From Xanthomonas massiliensis (GTDB lineage Bacteria > Pseudomonadota > Gammaproteobacteria > Xanthomonadales > Xanthomonadaceae), in assembly GCF_900018785.1 (NCBI RefSeq), contig NZ_FCOY01000006.1, positions 1,550,001 through 1,614,000 on the forward strand: DNA of 64,000 nucleotides. The letters are read 5' to 3'. Positions within the stretch are counted from its first letter, which is position 1. The number at the start of each line of letters is the position of its first letter. This document shows positions 11,874 through 21,778 of this stretch, piece after piece. The position numbers and the translations under genes are program-made. Below the pieces are notes generated by a model. The model did not search any database. It saw only the letters and a list, made by a program, of their open reading frames with translations, and was not told where the DNA came from.

Positions 11874-12782
11874 ATGAAACGTTCCCTGCTGCTGGCCGCG
11901 GTCCTCGCCGCACTGCCGTTCTCCGCCCTGGCGCACAAGCAATGGCTGCTGCCGTCCTCGACCACCGTGGCCGGCAAGGATCCGTGGGTCACCGTGGACG
12001 CCGCCGTGTCCAACGACCTGTACTTCCCCGATTTCGTGCCGATCCGCCTGGATACCCTGGTCGTCACCGCCCCGGACGGCACCCGGGTGCAACCGCAGAA
12101 CGCCTCCACGCTGAAGATGCGCAGCGTGTTCGACCTGGAGCTGACCCAGCAGGGCACCTACCGCGTGGCCAGCGTCAACACCGGCCTGTCCGCGCGCTGG
12201 GGCGACCGCCCCGGCCGCGGCCCCGGCGGCGAAGGCCTGGAGGGGCCCAAGGGCCAAGAAGGCCCCAAGGGCCAGGAAGGGCCCAAGGGCAAGGCGCCCG
12301 AAGGCAAGGGCGGTCCGGGCAACGGCGGCTTCCTGCGCAACGTCACCGTGGCGGAACTGGCCACGAAGATCCCCAAGGATGCCAAGAACGTGCAGGTCAG
12401 CGAAACCCTGGCGCGCGTCGAGACCTTCGTCAGCAACGGCGATCCGAGCGAAGTGCGCCCGACCGGCAAGGGCCTGGAGTTGGCGCCGGTGACCCATCCG
12501 AACGACCTGTTCACCGGCGAGCCGGCCAAGTTCCGGCTGCTCGTCGACGGCCAGCCCAAGGCCGGCCTGGAGGTCCAGATCGTCCGCGGCGCCACGCGCT
12601 ACCGCAACGCCCAGGACGAGATCCGGCTCACCACCGACGCCAACGGCGAGATCACCGTCAACTGGCCGGAAGCGGGCATGTACTGGCTCTCGGCCTCCGC
12701 CAGCGACGACAGGACCAGCGTCGCCCAGGCCACGCAGCGCCGGCTGAGCTACATCGCCACGCTCGAGGTGTTGCCGGAATAA
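11874..12782 (+). CDS. DUF4198 family periplasmic protein with a collagen-like insert
   Basis: A 302-residue exported protein with signal peptide MKRSLLLAAVLAALPFSALA and a strong AAGGAG ribosome site (11863-11868). The mature N-terminus HKQWLLPSSTTV and the C-terminal Ig-like portion (RLLVDGQPKAGLEVQIV, ITVNWPEAGMYWL) are typical of DUF4198, a periplasmic family often beside TonB receptors and sometimes suggested to bind metals. Residues 114-152 are a low-complexity Gly-rich tract with repeats of EGPKGQ. The function is unknown; context suggests iron handling. Confidence 0.8.
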   Translation: MKRSLLLAAVLAALPFSALAHKQWLLPSSTTVAGKDPWVTVDAAVSNDLYFPDFVPIRLDTLVVTAPDGTRVQPQNASTLKMRSVFDLELTQQGTYRVASVNTGLSARWGDRPGRGPGGEGLEGPKGQEGPKGQEGPKGKAPEGKGGPGNGGFLRNVTVAELATKIPKDAKNVQVSETLARVETFVSNGDPSEVRPTGKGLELAPVTHPNDLFTGEPAKFRLLVDGQPKAGLEVQIVRGATRYRNAQDEIRLTTDANGEITVNWPEAGMYWLSASASDDRTSVAQATQRRLSYIATLEVLPE

Positions 12783-12848
12783 CGCCCGGCCCCGCACCCG
12801 TCGCCGGGGCCGCCGCGGGCGGTCCCGGCCTCATCTCCCCAGACGCCA

Positions 12849-13826
12849 TTGTCCGACTCCCCCGACCTCGACCTCGCCCGCCTCGGCGGCCACACCATGG
12901 GCACCACCTGGAGCGCCAGCGTGGTGGTGCCGCGCCGGCGCGACCTGCGCGTCCTGCACGACGGCATCCAGCACGTGCTCGACGGGGTGGTCGCGCAGAT
13001 GAGCACCTGGGAGGCCGGTTCGGACATCAGCCGCTACAACCGCGCGCCGGCCGGCAGCTGGCACGCGCTGCCGCCGGCGTTCTTCCATGTCGTGCAGGCC
13101 GGCGTGGCGGTTGCCCGCGCCAGCGGCGGCGCGTTCGACCCCAGCATCGGCCCGCTGGTCGAACTGTGGGGGTTCGGCCCGGCGCCGCATCCCCCGCGCG
13201 TGCCCGACGCCGATGCGGTGGCGGCCGCGCGTGCGCGCACCGGCTGGCAGCGGCTGCAGCTGGCCGAGGAAGGCCAGCGCCTGCTGCAGCCGGGCGGGAT
13301 GGCCCTGGACCTGTCCGGCATCGCCAAGGGCTACGCGGTCGATGCCGTATCCGGCTGGCTGCGCGGGCAGTACGTGGCATCGGCCCTGGTCGAGGTCGGC
13401 GGCGAACTGCTCGGCTACGGCCACAAGCCCGATGGCCGGCCGTGGCGGGTACTGGTCGAGTCCTCGCCCGAGGAGGAAGCCGACAACGGGCTGGAACCGC
13501 GCGTACTGGCCCTCGACGGCCTGGCGGTGGCGACTTCGGGCGACCGCTGGCACAGCTTCGAACACGCGGGCCGGCGCTATTCCCACACCTTCGATCCGCG
13601 CCGCGGCGAACCGGTGCCGCGCGCGGCCGCCGCGGTCACCGTGCTGGCCGGGCAGGCCATGGCGGCCGATGCCTGGGCCACGGCCATGACTGTCCTCGGC
13701 CCGGACGAAGGCATGATGATGGCCGAGCGGCAGGGCCTGGCGGTGCGCTTCCTCGCCCGCACGCCCGCGGGACTGCGCGAGACGCTGAGCCCGGCCTTCC
13801 GCGACCGCCTGGAACCGTCCGCATGA
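12849..13826 (+). CDS. apbE: FAD:protein FMN transferase (ApbE family)
   Basis: A 325-residue ApbE from a TTG start at 12849. Family motifs are visible: GGHTMGTTWS at the N-terminus, MSTWEAGSDISRYN, ALDLSGIAKGYAVDAV, and the C-terminal DAWATAMTVLGPD. ApbE transfers FMN from FAD to a threonine of target proteins, here most likely the DUF2271 protein two genes upstream. No signal peptide or lipobox is seen, and no in-frame start upstream would supply one before the DUF4198 stop, which is unusual if the target is periplasmic. The following gene overlaps by 4 bp. Confidence 0.9.
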   Translation: MSDSPDLDLARLGGHTMGTTWSASVVVPRRRDLRVLHDGIQHVLDGVVAQMSTWEAGSDISRYNRAPAGSWHALPPAFFHVVQAGVAVARASGGAFDPSIGPLVELWGFGPAPHPPRVPDADAVAAARARTGWQRLQLAEEGQRLLQPGGMALDLSGIAKGYAVDAVSGWLRGQYVASALVEVGGELLGYGHKPDGRPWRVLVESSPEEEADNGLEPRVLALDGLAVATSGDRWHSFEHAGRRYSHTFDPRRGEPVPRAAAAVTVLAGQAMAADAWATAMTVLGPDEGMMMAERQGLAVRFLARTPAGLRETLSPAFRDRLEPSA

Positions 13827-15445
13827 AACCTGCCTCCCCTTCCCTGTTCGGCAACCTGGCGGTCGGCGCGCTGCTCGCGGGCCTTGCCCTGTGGCTGGCG
13901 CGGCTGCATGCGGGCCCATGGTGGCAGGCGGCGCCTTCCACGGGGCGTTGGCTCGCCGCCGGCGGGATCACTCTGGCGTGGATCGCCTGGTGCGCGCGGG
14001 TGCTATGGCGGGAGCGGCCGGGTGCCGTGGCAACGGGGACAGGGACCGGCGCCGATCCGCTCCTGGTCGCCTGGGCCAGCCAGACCGGCTTTGCCCGCGA
14101 ACTGGCCGAACGCAGCGTCGCCCTGCTCGGCGAGCAGGGACAGCCGGCACGCATGCTGCCGCTGGAACGCCTGGACGTGGCCACGCTGGGCCGGGCCCGC
14201 CGCGTCCTGTTCATCGCCAGCACCACCGGCGAAGGCGATCCGCCCGACCACGCCATTGCCTTCGTCCGCCAGGTCATGGAGCGGACCTTGCCGTTGCCCG
14301 GCCTGCACTACGCGGTGCTGGCCCTGGGCGACCGCAGCTACGGCGACTTCTGCGCCTTCGGCCACCGGCTCGATGCCTGGCTGGCCGCGCAGGGCGCACA
14401 GCGGCTGGAAGAGTGCATCGACGTGGACAACGGCGACGGCCAGGCCCTGCAGCGCTGGCGCGCCCTGCTCGCCGGCATCGGCGGGGGCGCAGCGGCGGCC
14501 GACGCCGATCCGGCCTGGCAGCAGCCGCACTACGCCGCATGGACGCTGCGCGCACGTCGCGCCCTCAATCCCCAGGGCATCGGCGGCGTGGTGTTCGACC
14601 TGGCCCTGGTGCCGGCCGACACGGGCATGCCGCACTGGCAGGCTGGCGACATCGCCGCCATCCTGCCGCGCCAGGACCCGCAGCGTGTCCAGGCGTGGCT
14701 GGAGCGCCACGGCCTGGAGGGCGGAGCCGCCGTCCCCGGGCATGGCCAGGCACATACCCTGCGCGACCTGCTGCAGCGTTCGCAACTGCCCGACGTCCCC
14801 GCCTCGCGCGATCCCGCGATCCTGGCCGCCGCGCTGCAACCGCTGCCGCCACGCGAGTACTCCATCGCCTCCATCCCCGCCGAAGGCACGCTGCGCCTGC
14901 TGCTGCGGCGCCAGCTCGGGCCGGACGGCCGCCCCGGCCTCGGCAGCGGCTGGCTGTGCGACCACGCGCCGGTGGGCGGCACCCTCGACCTGCGCCTGCG
15001 CGACAACCCCAATTTCCACGCCCCTGCCCCGCAGCAGCCCCTGATCCTGATTGGCAACGGCACCGGCGTGGCCGGGCTGCGCGCGCTGCTGCGCGCCCGC
15101 ATCGAGGCCGGCGCGACCCGCAACTGGCTGCTGTACGGCGAGCGTCACCAGGCCAGCGACGACTACTACGGCGACGATTTCCGCCGCTGGCAGGCCGAAG
15201 GCGGGCTGGAGCGGCTGGATGCGGTGTTCTCGCGCGACGATGGTGCCCACCGCTACGTGCAGGACGCACTGGAGGCGCAATCCGGGCTGATGGTGCAGTG
15301 GATCCAGGCCGGCGCGGCGATCTACGTCTGCGGCAGCCTGCACCGCATGGCCCCCGGCGTGGACGGCGTGATCGAGCGCGCGCTGGGCCGCGAGGGCAAG
15401 GAAGCGCTGCTGATGCAGGGCCGCTACCGGCGCGACGTGTACTGA
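13823..15445 (+). CDS. Membrane-anchored flavodoxin/ferredoxin-NADP reductase (sulfite reductase alpha-like)
   Basis: A 540-residue fusion. Two N-terminal membrane helices (about residues 8-26 and 42-60) precede a flavodoxin domain with FMN-binding loops (ASQTGFA, ASTTGEGDPPD, LGDRSYGDFC). A CPR-type FAD/NADPH reductase half follows, with REYSIAS, NGTGVAGLRALL and a C-terminal RRDVY. It resembles the flavoprotein subunit of sulfite reductase, but no hemoprotein subunit is nearby. It should draw electrons from cytosolic NADPH and hand them to the PepSY protein and then the flavinylated DUF2271 protein. That route is inferred. The ATGA overlap with apbE shows tight coupling. Confidence 0.85.
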   Translation: MKPASPSLFGNLAVGALLAGLALWLARLHAGPWWQAAPSTGRWLAAGGITLAWIAWCARVLWRERPGAVATGTGTGADPLLVAWASQTGFARELAERSVALLGEQGQPARMLPLERLDVATLGRARRVLFIASTTGEGDPPDHAIAFVRQVMERTLPLPGLHYAVLALGDRSYGDFCAFGHRLDAWLAAQGAQRLEECIDVDNGDGQALQRWRALLAGIGGGAAAADADPAWQQPHYAAWTLRARRALNPQGIGGVVFDLALVPADTGMPHWQAGDIAAILPRQDPQRVQAWLERHGLEGGAAVPGHGQAHTLRDLLQRSQLPDVPASRDPAILAAALQPLPPREYSIASIPAEGTLRLLLRRQLGPDGRPGLGSGWLCDHAPVGGTLDLRLRDNPNFHAPAPQQPLILIGNGTGVAGLRALLRARIEAGATRNWLLYGERHQASDDYYGDDFRRWQAEGGLERLDAVFSRDDGAHRYVQDALEAQSGLMVQWIQAGAAIYVCGSLHRMAPGVDGVIERALGREGKEALLMQGRYRRDVY

Positions 15446-15500
15446 CCGGCACGACACCGGCTGCTGCGCTGCGCCACTTCCACGTTGGCCGGCCGGCCCG

Positions 15501-16130
15501 TCAGCCGGCAACGCCGTCAACTGCCTCCGGGACCGCGCCGACGGGCGTCCAGCGCACGGCGAGCAGTTCGCCATTGCCTTCCAGCCGGTGCCGCGTCCGT
15601 TCCCCGGCGCCGAGCCAGGCGCTGTCGCCGGCCTCGAGCATCCCGGCCAGGGCCGGCGCATCCGGGAAGCACGCCTGGCCGGACAACAGGTACAGCGACC
15701 AGGCCACGCCCGCATCGGCCACGAACAGCATCGAGCCCACCAGCGGCCGATGCACCAGCGTGGCGTCCACCGTCTCCCGTCGCCACATCGCATTGAAGTC
15801 GCGGGTCGCCCCGCCCAACGGCACGCCGGTCAGCGGGCGTTCGCCGGCAAAACGCAGGCGCCCGAACGGCGGCACCAGCACCGCCTGCTCGCCGTCGTCG
15901 AAATCCAGGCGCATGCCCTCGCCCTGCAGCAACACGATCTCGCGCTCGATGCCGGGAAAGGCGGAGAAGGCGGCCGCCTGCTCCACCTCCGCCACCGACA
16001 GGCGCACCGCCCAGTCGCCCTGCGCCGGCAACCGCAGGATCTCGTGGGTCCAGCCAAGGCCGTTGCGCCAGCGCTCGCGCCGATAACCGGCGGCCGGAAG
16101 CAGGCGGGAAGTCGATCGCAGCCAATCCAT
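15501..16130 (-). CDS. HutD/Ves family protein
   Basis: A 209-residue cupin-like protein of the HutD/Ves family, read leftwards from ATG 16130. Recognisable pieces are RERWRNGLGWTHEILRLP near the start (the family's W-x-NGxGxT motif), FSAFPGIEREIVLLQGEG, and the beta-barrel segment LVPPFGRLRFAGERPL. HutD is linked to histidine utilisation in pseudomonads and Ves to cold response; no hut genes are here. It converges on the flavoprotein gene. The frame is open further upstream, but that part lacks similarity to the family. Confidence 0.85.
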   Translation of the reverse strand: MDWLRSTSRLLPAAGYRRERWRNGLGWTHEILRLPAQGDWAVRLSVAEVEQAAAFSAFPGIEREIVLLQGEGMRLDFDDGEQAVLVPPFGRLRFAGERPLTGVPLGGATRDFNAMWRRETVDATLVHRPLVGSMLFVADAGVAWSLYLLSGQACFPDAPALAGMLEAGDSAWLGAGERTRHRLEGNGELLAVRWTPVGAVPEAVDGVAG

Positions 16131-16452
16131 CGCCACAGTGTGCCGGTCTTCGGCCACGGCCGCATCCCGTCGCCGGCACCTTTCCCCGTTGCACCGCCAG
16201 AAGCCCACCGACCGTAACGGCGAGGGTGGCAGCGGCCGCCAGCGCCGCCCTCGTCCCATTCGACGCAGGTAGTGTGCACGGCGAACGAAAGCGCGCCACG
16301 GGCATGGGCGCGCAAGTAAGGCTCGCCCTCCACGAACAGCCGCAGCGTTCCATCCATCCGCGCGAGCGCCTGCGGATGCCTTCGAAATCGAACCGCATCG
16401 GCACCAGCCCCCGCCGCTGCTGGCCAGGCCACGAGGACGCCCGCAGCCGAGT
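16131..16452. other. Gap without a recognisable gene, leading into a repeat array
   Basis: No start, ribosome site or protein family could be supported on either strand. Several frames are open, as expected in GC-rich DNA. A leftward frame contains a protein-like stretch (MDGTLRLFVEGEPYL and following) that could be a relic, but it has no supported ends. Confidence 0.4.
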
Positions 16453-17215
16453 CGTTGGCTTGCGATCTCCAGCACCCCGTTCGTCGCCAGAACAACTGCA
16501 GGCCAGGATGAAGGCAGCGCTCGAACCATTGGCCCGTGGCCCCCCTTGCATTCTGCTCGCCGCCGGACAGCTCCCGGCCAGGATGAACGCAGCCACCGAG
16601 CCATTGGCCGTGGGGTCTCTGTTTTCATTCGCCGCCGGACGGCTACGGGCCAGGATGAACGCAGCGGCGGAGCCGCTGGCTCGTGGTCTCTTGCATTCTG
16701 TTCGCCGCCGGCACGCTACAAACCAGAATGAAGGCAGCGCCCGAGTCGTTGGCTTGGAATCCCCGCATTCTGTTCGCCATCGGCTCGCTACAAACCAGGG
16801 TGAAGACGGCGCCCAAGTCGTTGGCCTGGAATCCCCGCATTCTGTTCGCCATCGACTCGCTACAAACCAGGATGAAGATGGAGCCCAAGTCGTTGGCTTG
16901 GAATCCCCGCATTCTGTTCGTCATCGGCTCGCTACAAGCCAAGGTGAAGACGGCGCCCAAGTCGTTGGCTTGGAATCCCCGCATTCTGTTCGTCATCGGC
17001 TCGCTACAAGCCAGGGTGAAGACGGCGCCCAAGTCGTTGGCTTGTGGTCCCCTGGATCCTGTCCGCCGTCGGCTCGCTACGAACCAGGGTGAAGGCAGCA
17101 GCCGCGCCGGTGGCTCGTGGTCCCTGCATTCTGTCCGCCGCCGGTCAGCTACAGAGCAGAACGAAGGCGGCGGCCAAGCCTTTGGCTCGTAGGCCGCTGC
17201 TTTCCGTTCGCTGCC
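16453..17215. repeat. Tandem minisatellite of about eleven 72-bp units
   Basis: The landmark TCGTTGGC (or a variant) recurs at 16453, 16527, 16602, 16673, 16746, 16818, 16890, 16962, 17034, 17107 and 17179. The five intervals from about 16746 to 17105 are almost identical and exactly or nearly 72 bp; the outer ones have diverged and vary from 71 to 75 bp. Each unit contains CCCCGCATTCTGTTCG and CGCTACAA(A/G)CCAG. Because 72 is a multiple of three, open frames run through on both strands, but they lack start sites and look like artefacts. In two units TTGGCTTG/CAAGCCA arms could form a long-loop hairpin. The array lies between the ends of hutD and comEA. Confidence 0.9.
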
Positions 17216-17343
17216 GGCCAGCTACCCCATCGCCAAGCCAGCCAAGCCAAGCAAGCCAGACAGACAGAACCATGCTATCGGCCTGACGATGTCCGGCCCA
17301 GGACAGGCCGGCGAGAAGCGAGTCGACCAGAACGAGCCGACCA

Positions 17344-17384
17344 GAAAAAGGAACGCCCGGCTGCACATCCTGTGCGGCCGGGCG
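17344..17384 (-). terminator. Rho-independent terminator downstream of comEA
   Basis: Read leftwards, a hairpin with 14-bp arms (13 Watson-Crick pairs plus one wobble) and a 3-nt loop at 17354-17384 is followed by TTCCTTTTT. It lies about 100 bp beyond the comEA stop. The rest of 17216-17485 holds no gene I can support. Confidence 0.8.
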
Positions 17385-17485
17385 CAATACGTCCTTGTCG
17401 GCATCCAGCCCTCCCTGTGCGTTCTCCCCGCAACAAGGTCCACGGCCTCGCATCCAGCGACGAGCCTAACCCGCAATCCGTTCCC

Positions 17486-17818
17486 TCAGCGTCTTTCCAC
17501 CGGCTTTGGCGCCGCCGTCCTGGCGGGCGTCGCGGCGCGGGACTTCCCGTTCCCGACCTCGATCAGATCGCGGTTCCTTTCCGCTGTCTTCAAGCCGATT
17601 CCCTTGACCAGCGCCAATTCCTCGGCGCTCTTGAACGGACCGTGCTCCGTGCGGTAATCGACGATCGCCTGGGCCTTGGCGGGCCCCACGTTCACCAATA
17701 CCCGGTCCAGTTCCTCGGCGCTGGCGCTGTTGATGTCGACCCTGTCCACCGCGTGGGCGGTACCGGTCAACAGCAGGGCCAATGCCAGGGACTTCAACGT
17801 CGTGGCAAAAGACTTCAT
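17486..17818 (-). CDS. comEA: ComEA-like helix-hairpin-helix DNA-binding protein
   Basis: A 110-residue exported protein. The signal peptide covers residues 1-23 (cleavage after AHA), followed by a ComEA domain with VDINSASAEELDRVL and the helix-hairpin-helices VGPAKAQAIVDYR and VKGIGLKTAERNRDL, then a short basic tail (KSRAATPARTAAPKP). An AAGGAG ribosome site sits just upstream of ATG 17818. ComEA binds incoming double-stranded DNA in the periplasm during natural transformation. It stands alone, divergent from the dipeptidase gene. Confidence 0.9.
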   Translation of the reverse strand: MKSFATTLKSLALALLLTGTAHAVDRVDINSASAEELDRVLVNVGPAKAQAIVDYRTEHGPFKSAEELALVKGIGLKTAERNRDLIEVGNGKSRAATPARTAAPKPVERR

Positions 17819-17948
17819 GAAACGCTCCTTGTGGTTTGGGAACCGATCCGCCGGCTTCCCCGCCGGCCGGGCCAGTGTCCCGCTCCACATGGCACGCATC
17901 CTATCGCCCGCCTGCCGGATGGACAGCCGGTGAACGGCGCTGGTGCTT

Positions 17949-17964
17949 GTAGGAAAAGTCCTAC
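17949..17964. promoter_or_regulatory. Palindrome in the M20 dipeptidase promoter region
   Basis: GTAGGA-AAAG-TCCTAC is a perfect 6-bp inverted repeat with a 4-nt spacer. It lies 13 bp upstream of a -10-like TAGAAT (17978-17983), so it overlaps the expected -35 region. It looks like a regulator binding site; the regulator is unknown. Confidence 0.4.
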
Positions 17965-18011
17965 GCGAGGCAACGCGTAGAATGTGGGCTTTGCCGCATC
18001 GTGGAGTCACC

Positions 18012-19505
18012 ATGGATACCTCCAAGCTCGACCACTTCGTCAGCGCCAAGTGGGACCAGGAGATCGTCCCCAAGCTGATCGACTACATCGCCATCCCCAA
18101 CAAGTCGCCCATGTTCGACCCCAAGTGGGTGGAGCACGGCTACATGGACCAGGCCATCGCGCTGATGGAGAACTGGGCCCGGTCGCAGCCGATCAAGGGA
18201 TTGCAGGTCGAGGTGGTGCGCCTGGAAGGCCGCACGCCGCTGATCTTCCTGGAAATCCCGGCCAGCGGCGAGGACATCGGCGAGGACACGGTGCTGCTGT
18301 ACGGGCACCTGGACAAGCAGCCGGAGATGACCGGCTGGGATCCGGACCTGGGCCCGTGGAAGCCGGTGCTGCGCGGGGACAAGCTGTACGGCCGCGGCGG
18401 TGCCGACGACGGCTACGCGATCTTCGGTTCGCTGACCTCCATCGCCGCGCTGCAGGACCAGGGACTGCCGCATGCACGCTGCGTGATCCTGATCGAGGCC
18501 TGCGAGGAATCGGGCAGCTACGACCTGCCGGCCTACGTGGACCACCTGGCCGGGCGCATCGGCAAGCCGTCGCTGGTGGTGTGCCTGGACTCGGGCTGTG
18601 GCAACTACGACCAGCTGTGGTGCACGACCTCGCTGCGTGGCCTGGCCGGCGGCAACCTGACCGTGCGGGTGCTGACCGAGGGCGTGCATTCCGGCGATGC
18701 CTCCGGCGTGGTGCCTTCCAGCTTCCGCCTGCTGCGCCAGCTGCTCTCGCGCATCGAGGACGAGACCACCGGCCGCATCCTGCTGGACGAGCTGCACGTG
18801 GAGATCCCGGCCGAACGCGTCGAGCAGGCGCGCAAGTCGGCCGCGGTGCTCAACGACTCGCTGTTCGAGAAGTTCCCGATGGTCAAGGGCCTGCAGCCGA
18901 TGAGCCAGGACCTGACCCAGCTGGTGCTCAACCGGTCCTGGGAGCCGATGCTGTCGATCACCGGCGTGGACGGCATGCCGCCGCTGGAGTCGGCCGGCAA
19001 CGTGCTGCGCCCCTACACCGCGGTCAAGCTGTCGCTGCGCCTGCCGCCCACCGCCGACGGCAAGCGTGCCGGCGAGTTGCTCAAGCAGGCGCTGCTGCGC
19101 GACCCGCCCAACGGCGCGCAGGTCACGCTGGAGCTGGAGAAGGCCTCCACCGGCTGGAACGCGCCGGCAATGGCGCCGTGGCTGGAGAAGGCCATCGACG
19201 ATGCCAGCCGGGCGTTCTTCGGCAAGCCGGCCATGTACATGGGCGAAGGCGGCTCGATCCCGTTCATGGGCATGCTCGGCGAGAAGTTCCCCGGCGCGCA
19301 GTTCATGATCACCGGCGTGCTCGGCCCGCAATCCAACGCGCACGGGCCCAACGAGTTCCTGCACATCCCGATGGGCAAGCGCCTGACCGCCTCGGTGGCG
19401 CAGGTGATCCTCGAACACCATGCCGCCAGCCTGCGCGGGGAGACCAGCGGATCGACGGTGGCCGCCGACAGCGGTACCCGCCACGGCGGCCACGGCTGCT
19501 GCTGA
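18012..19505 (+). CDS. M20-family metallopeptidase (dipeptidase/carnosinase-like)
   Basis: A 497-residue cytosolic zinc peptidase of the M20 family. Metal and catalytic motifs are present: LLYGHLDKQPEM, YGRGGADDGYA and IEACEESGS, followed by the dimerisation lid domain and a final HGPNEFLHIPMGK. These enzymes cleave dipeptides or remove C-terminal residues using two zinc ions. The extreme C-terminus ends in GGHGCC, an unusual Cys/His tail. ATG 18012 (MDTSKLDHF) fits the family start. The substrate is not predictable. Confidence 0.9.
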   Translation: MDTSKLDHFVSAKWDQEIVPKLIDYIAIPNKSPMFDPKWVEHGYMDQAIALMENWARSQPIKGLQVEVVRLEGRTPLIFLEIPASGEDIGEDTVLLYGHLDKQPEMTGWDPDLGPWKPVLRGDKLYGRGGADDGYAIFGSLTSIAALQDQGLPHARCVILIEACEESGSYDLPAYVDHLAGRIGKPSLVVCLDSGCGNYDQLWCTTSLRGLAGGNLTVRVLTEGVHSGDASGVVPSSFRLLRQLLSRIEDETTGRILLDELHVEIPAERVEQARKSAAVLNDSLFEKFPMVKGLQPMSQDLTQLVLNRSWEPMLSITGVDGMPPLESAGNVLRPYTAVKLSLRLPPTADGKRAGELLKQALLRDPPNGAQVTLELEKASTGWNAPAMAPWLEKAIDDASRAFFGKPAMYMGEGGSIPFMGMLGEKFPGAQFMITGVLGPQSNAHGPNEFLHIPMGKRLTASVAQVILEHHAASLRGETSGSTVAADSGTRHGGHGCC

Positions 19506-19607
19506 GGCCGCCCGCGTCCCGGAGACGGCCGGCGCCGTCTCCGCCCCTGCCGGCCGCCGTGGCCGGATGCTAGGCTCCCGTTCCCTCCGCGCGCCCAAGA
19601 CACGCCC

Positions 19608-21642
<2,035 letters not shown>

Positions 21643-21778
21643 TCACAGCCCGCCCCTGCCCCTTGGAATCCGGCCGTTGCGGGGCATGCTGAGAATGCGA
21701 ACCGGGACGACGACACGGCCAGTGACGCCCATGCCCGCCGGTCCCCGTGCGGGCATGCCCGGGACGCGCAGGCGCGCC

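Noticed and set aside
16643-17032. Open frame on the minus strand running through the 72-bp repeats
   Set aside because: The repeat length is a multiple of three, so several frames stay open on both strands; there is no start context or recognisable protein.
16453-17215. CRISPR array
   Set aside because: The units are continuous with no unique spacers between short repeats, and no cas genes are present.
21730-21757. Hairpin CATGCCCGC/GCGGGCATG as a terminator between murU and hda
   Set aside because: A 9-bp perfect stem exists, but neither side has a T-tract, so I did not list it.
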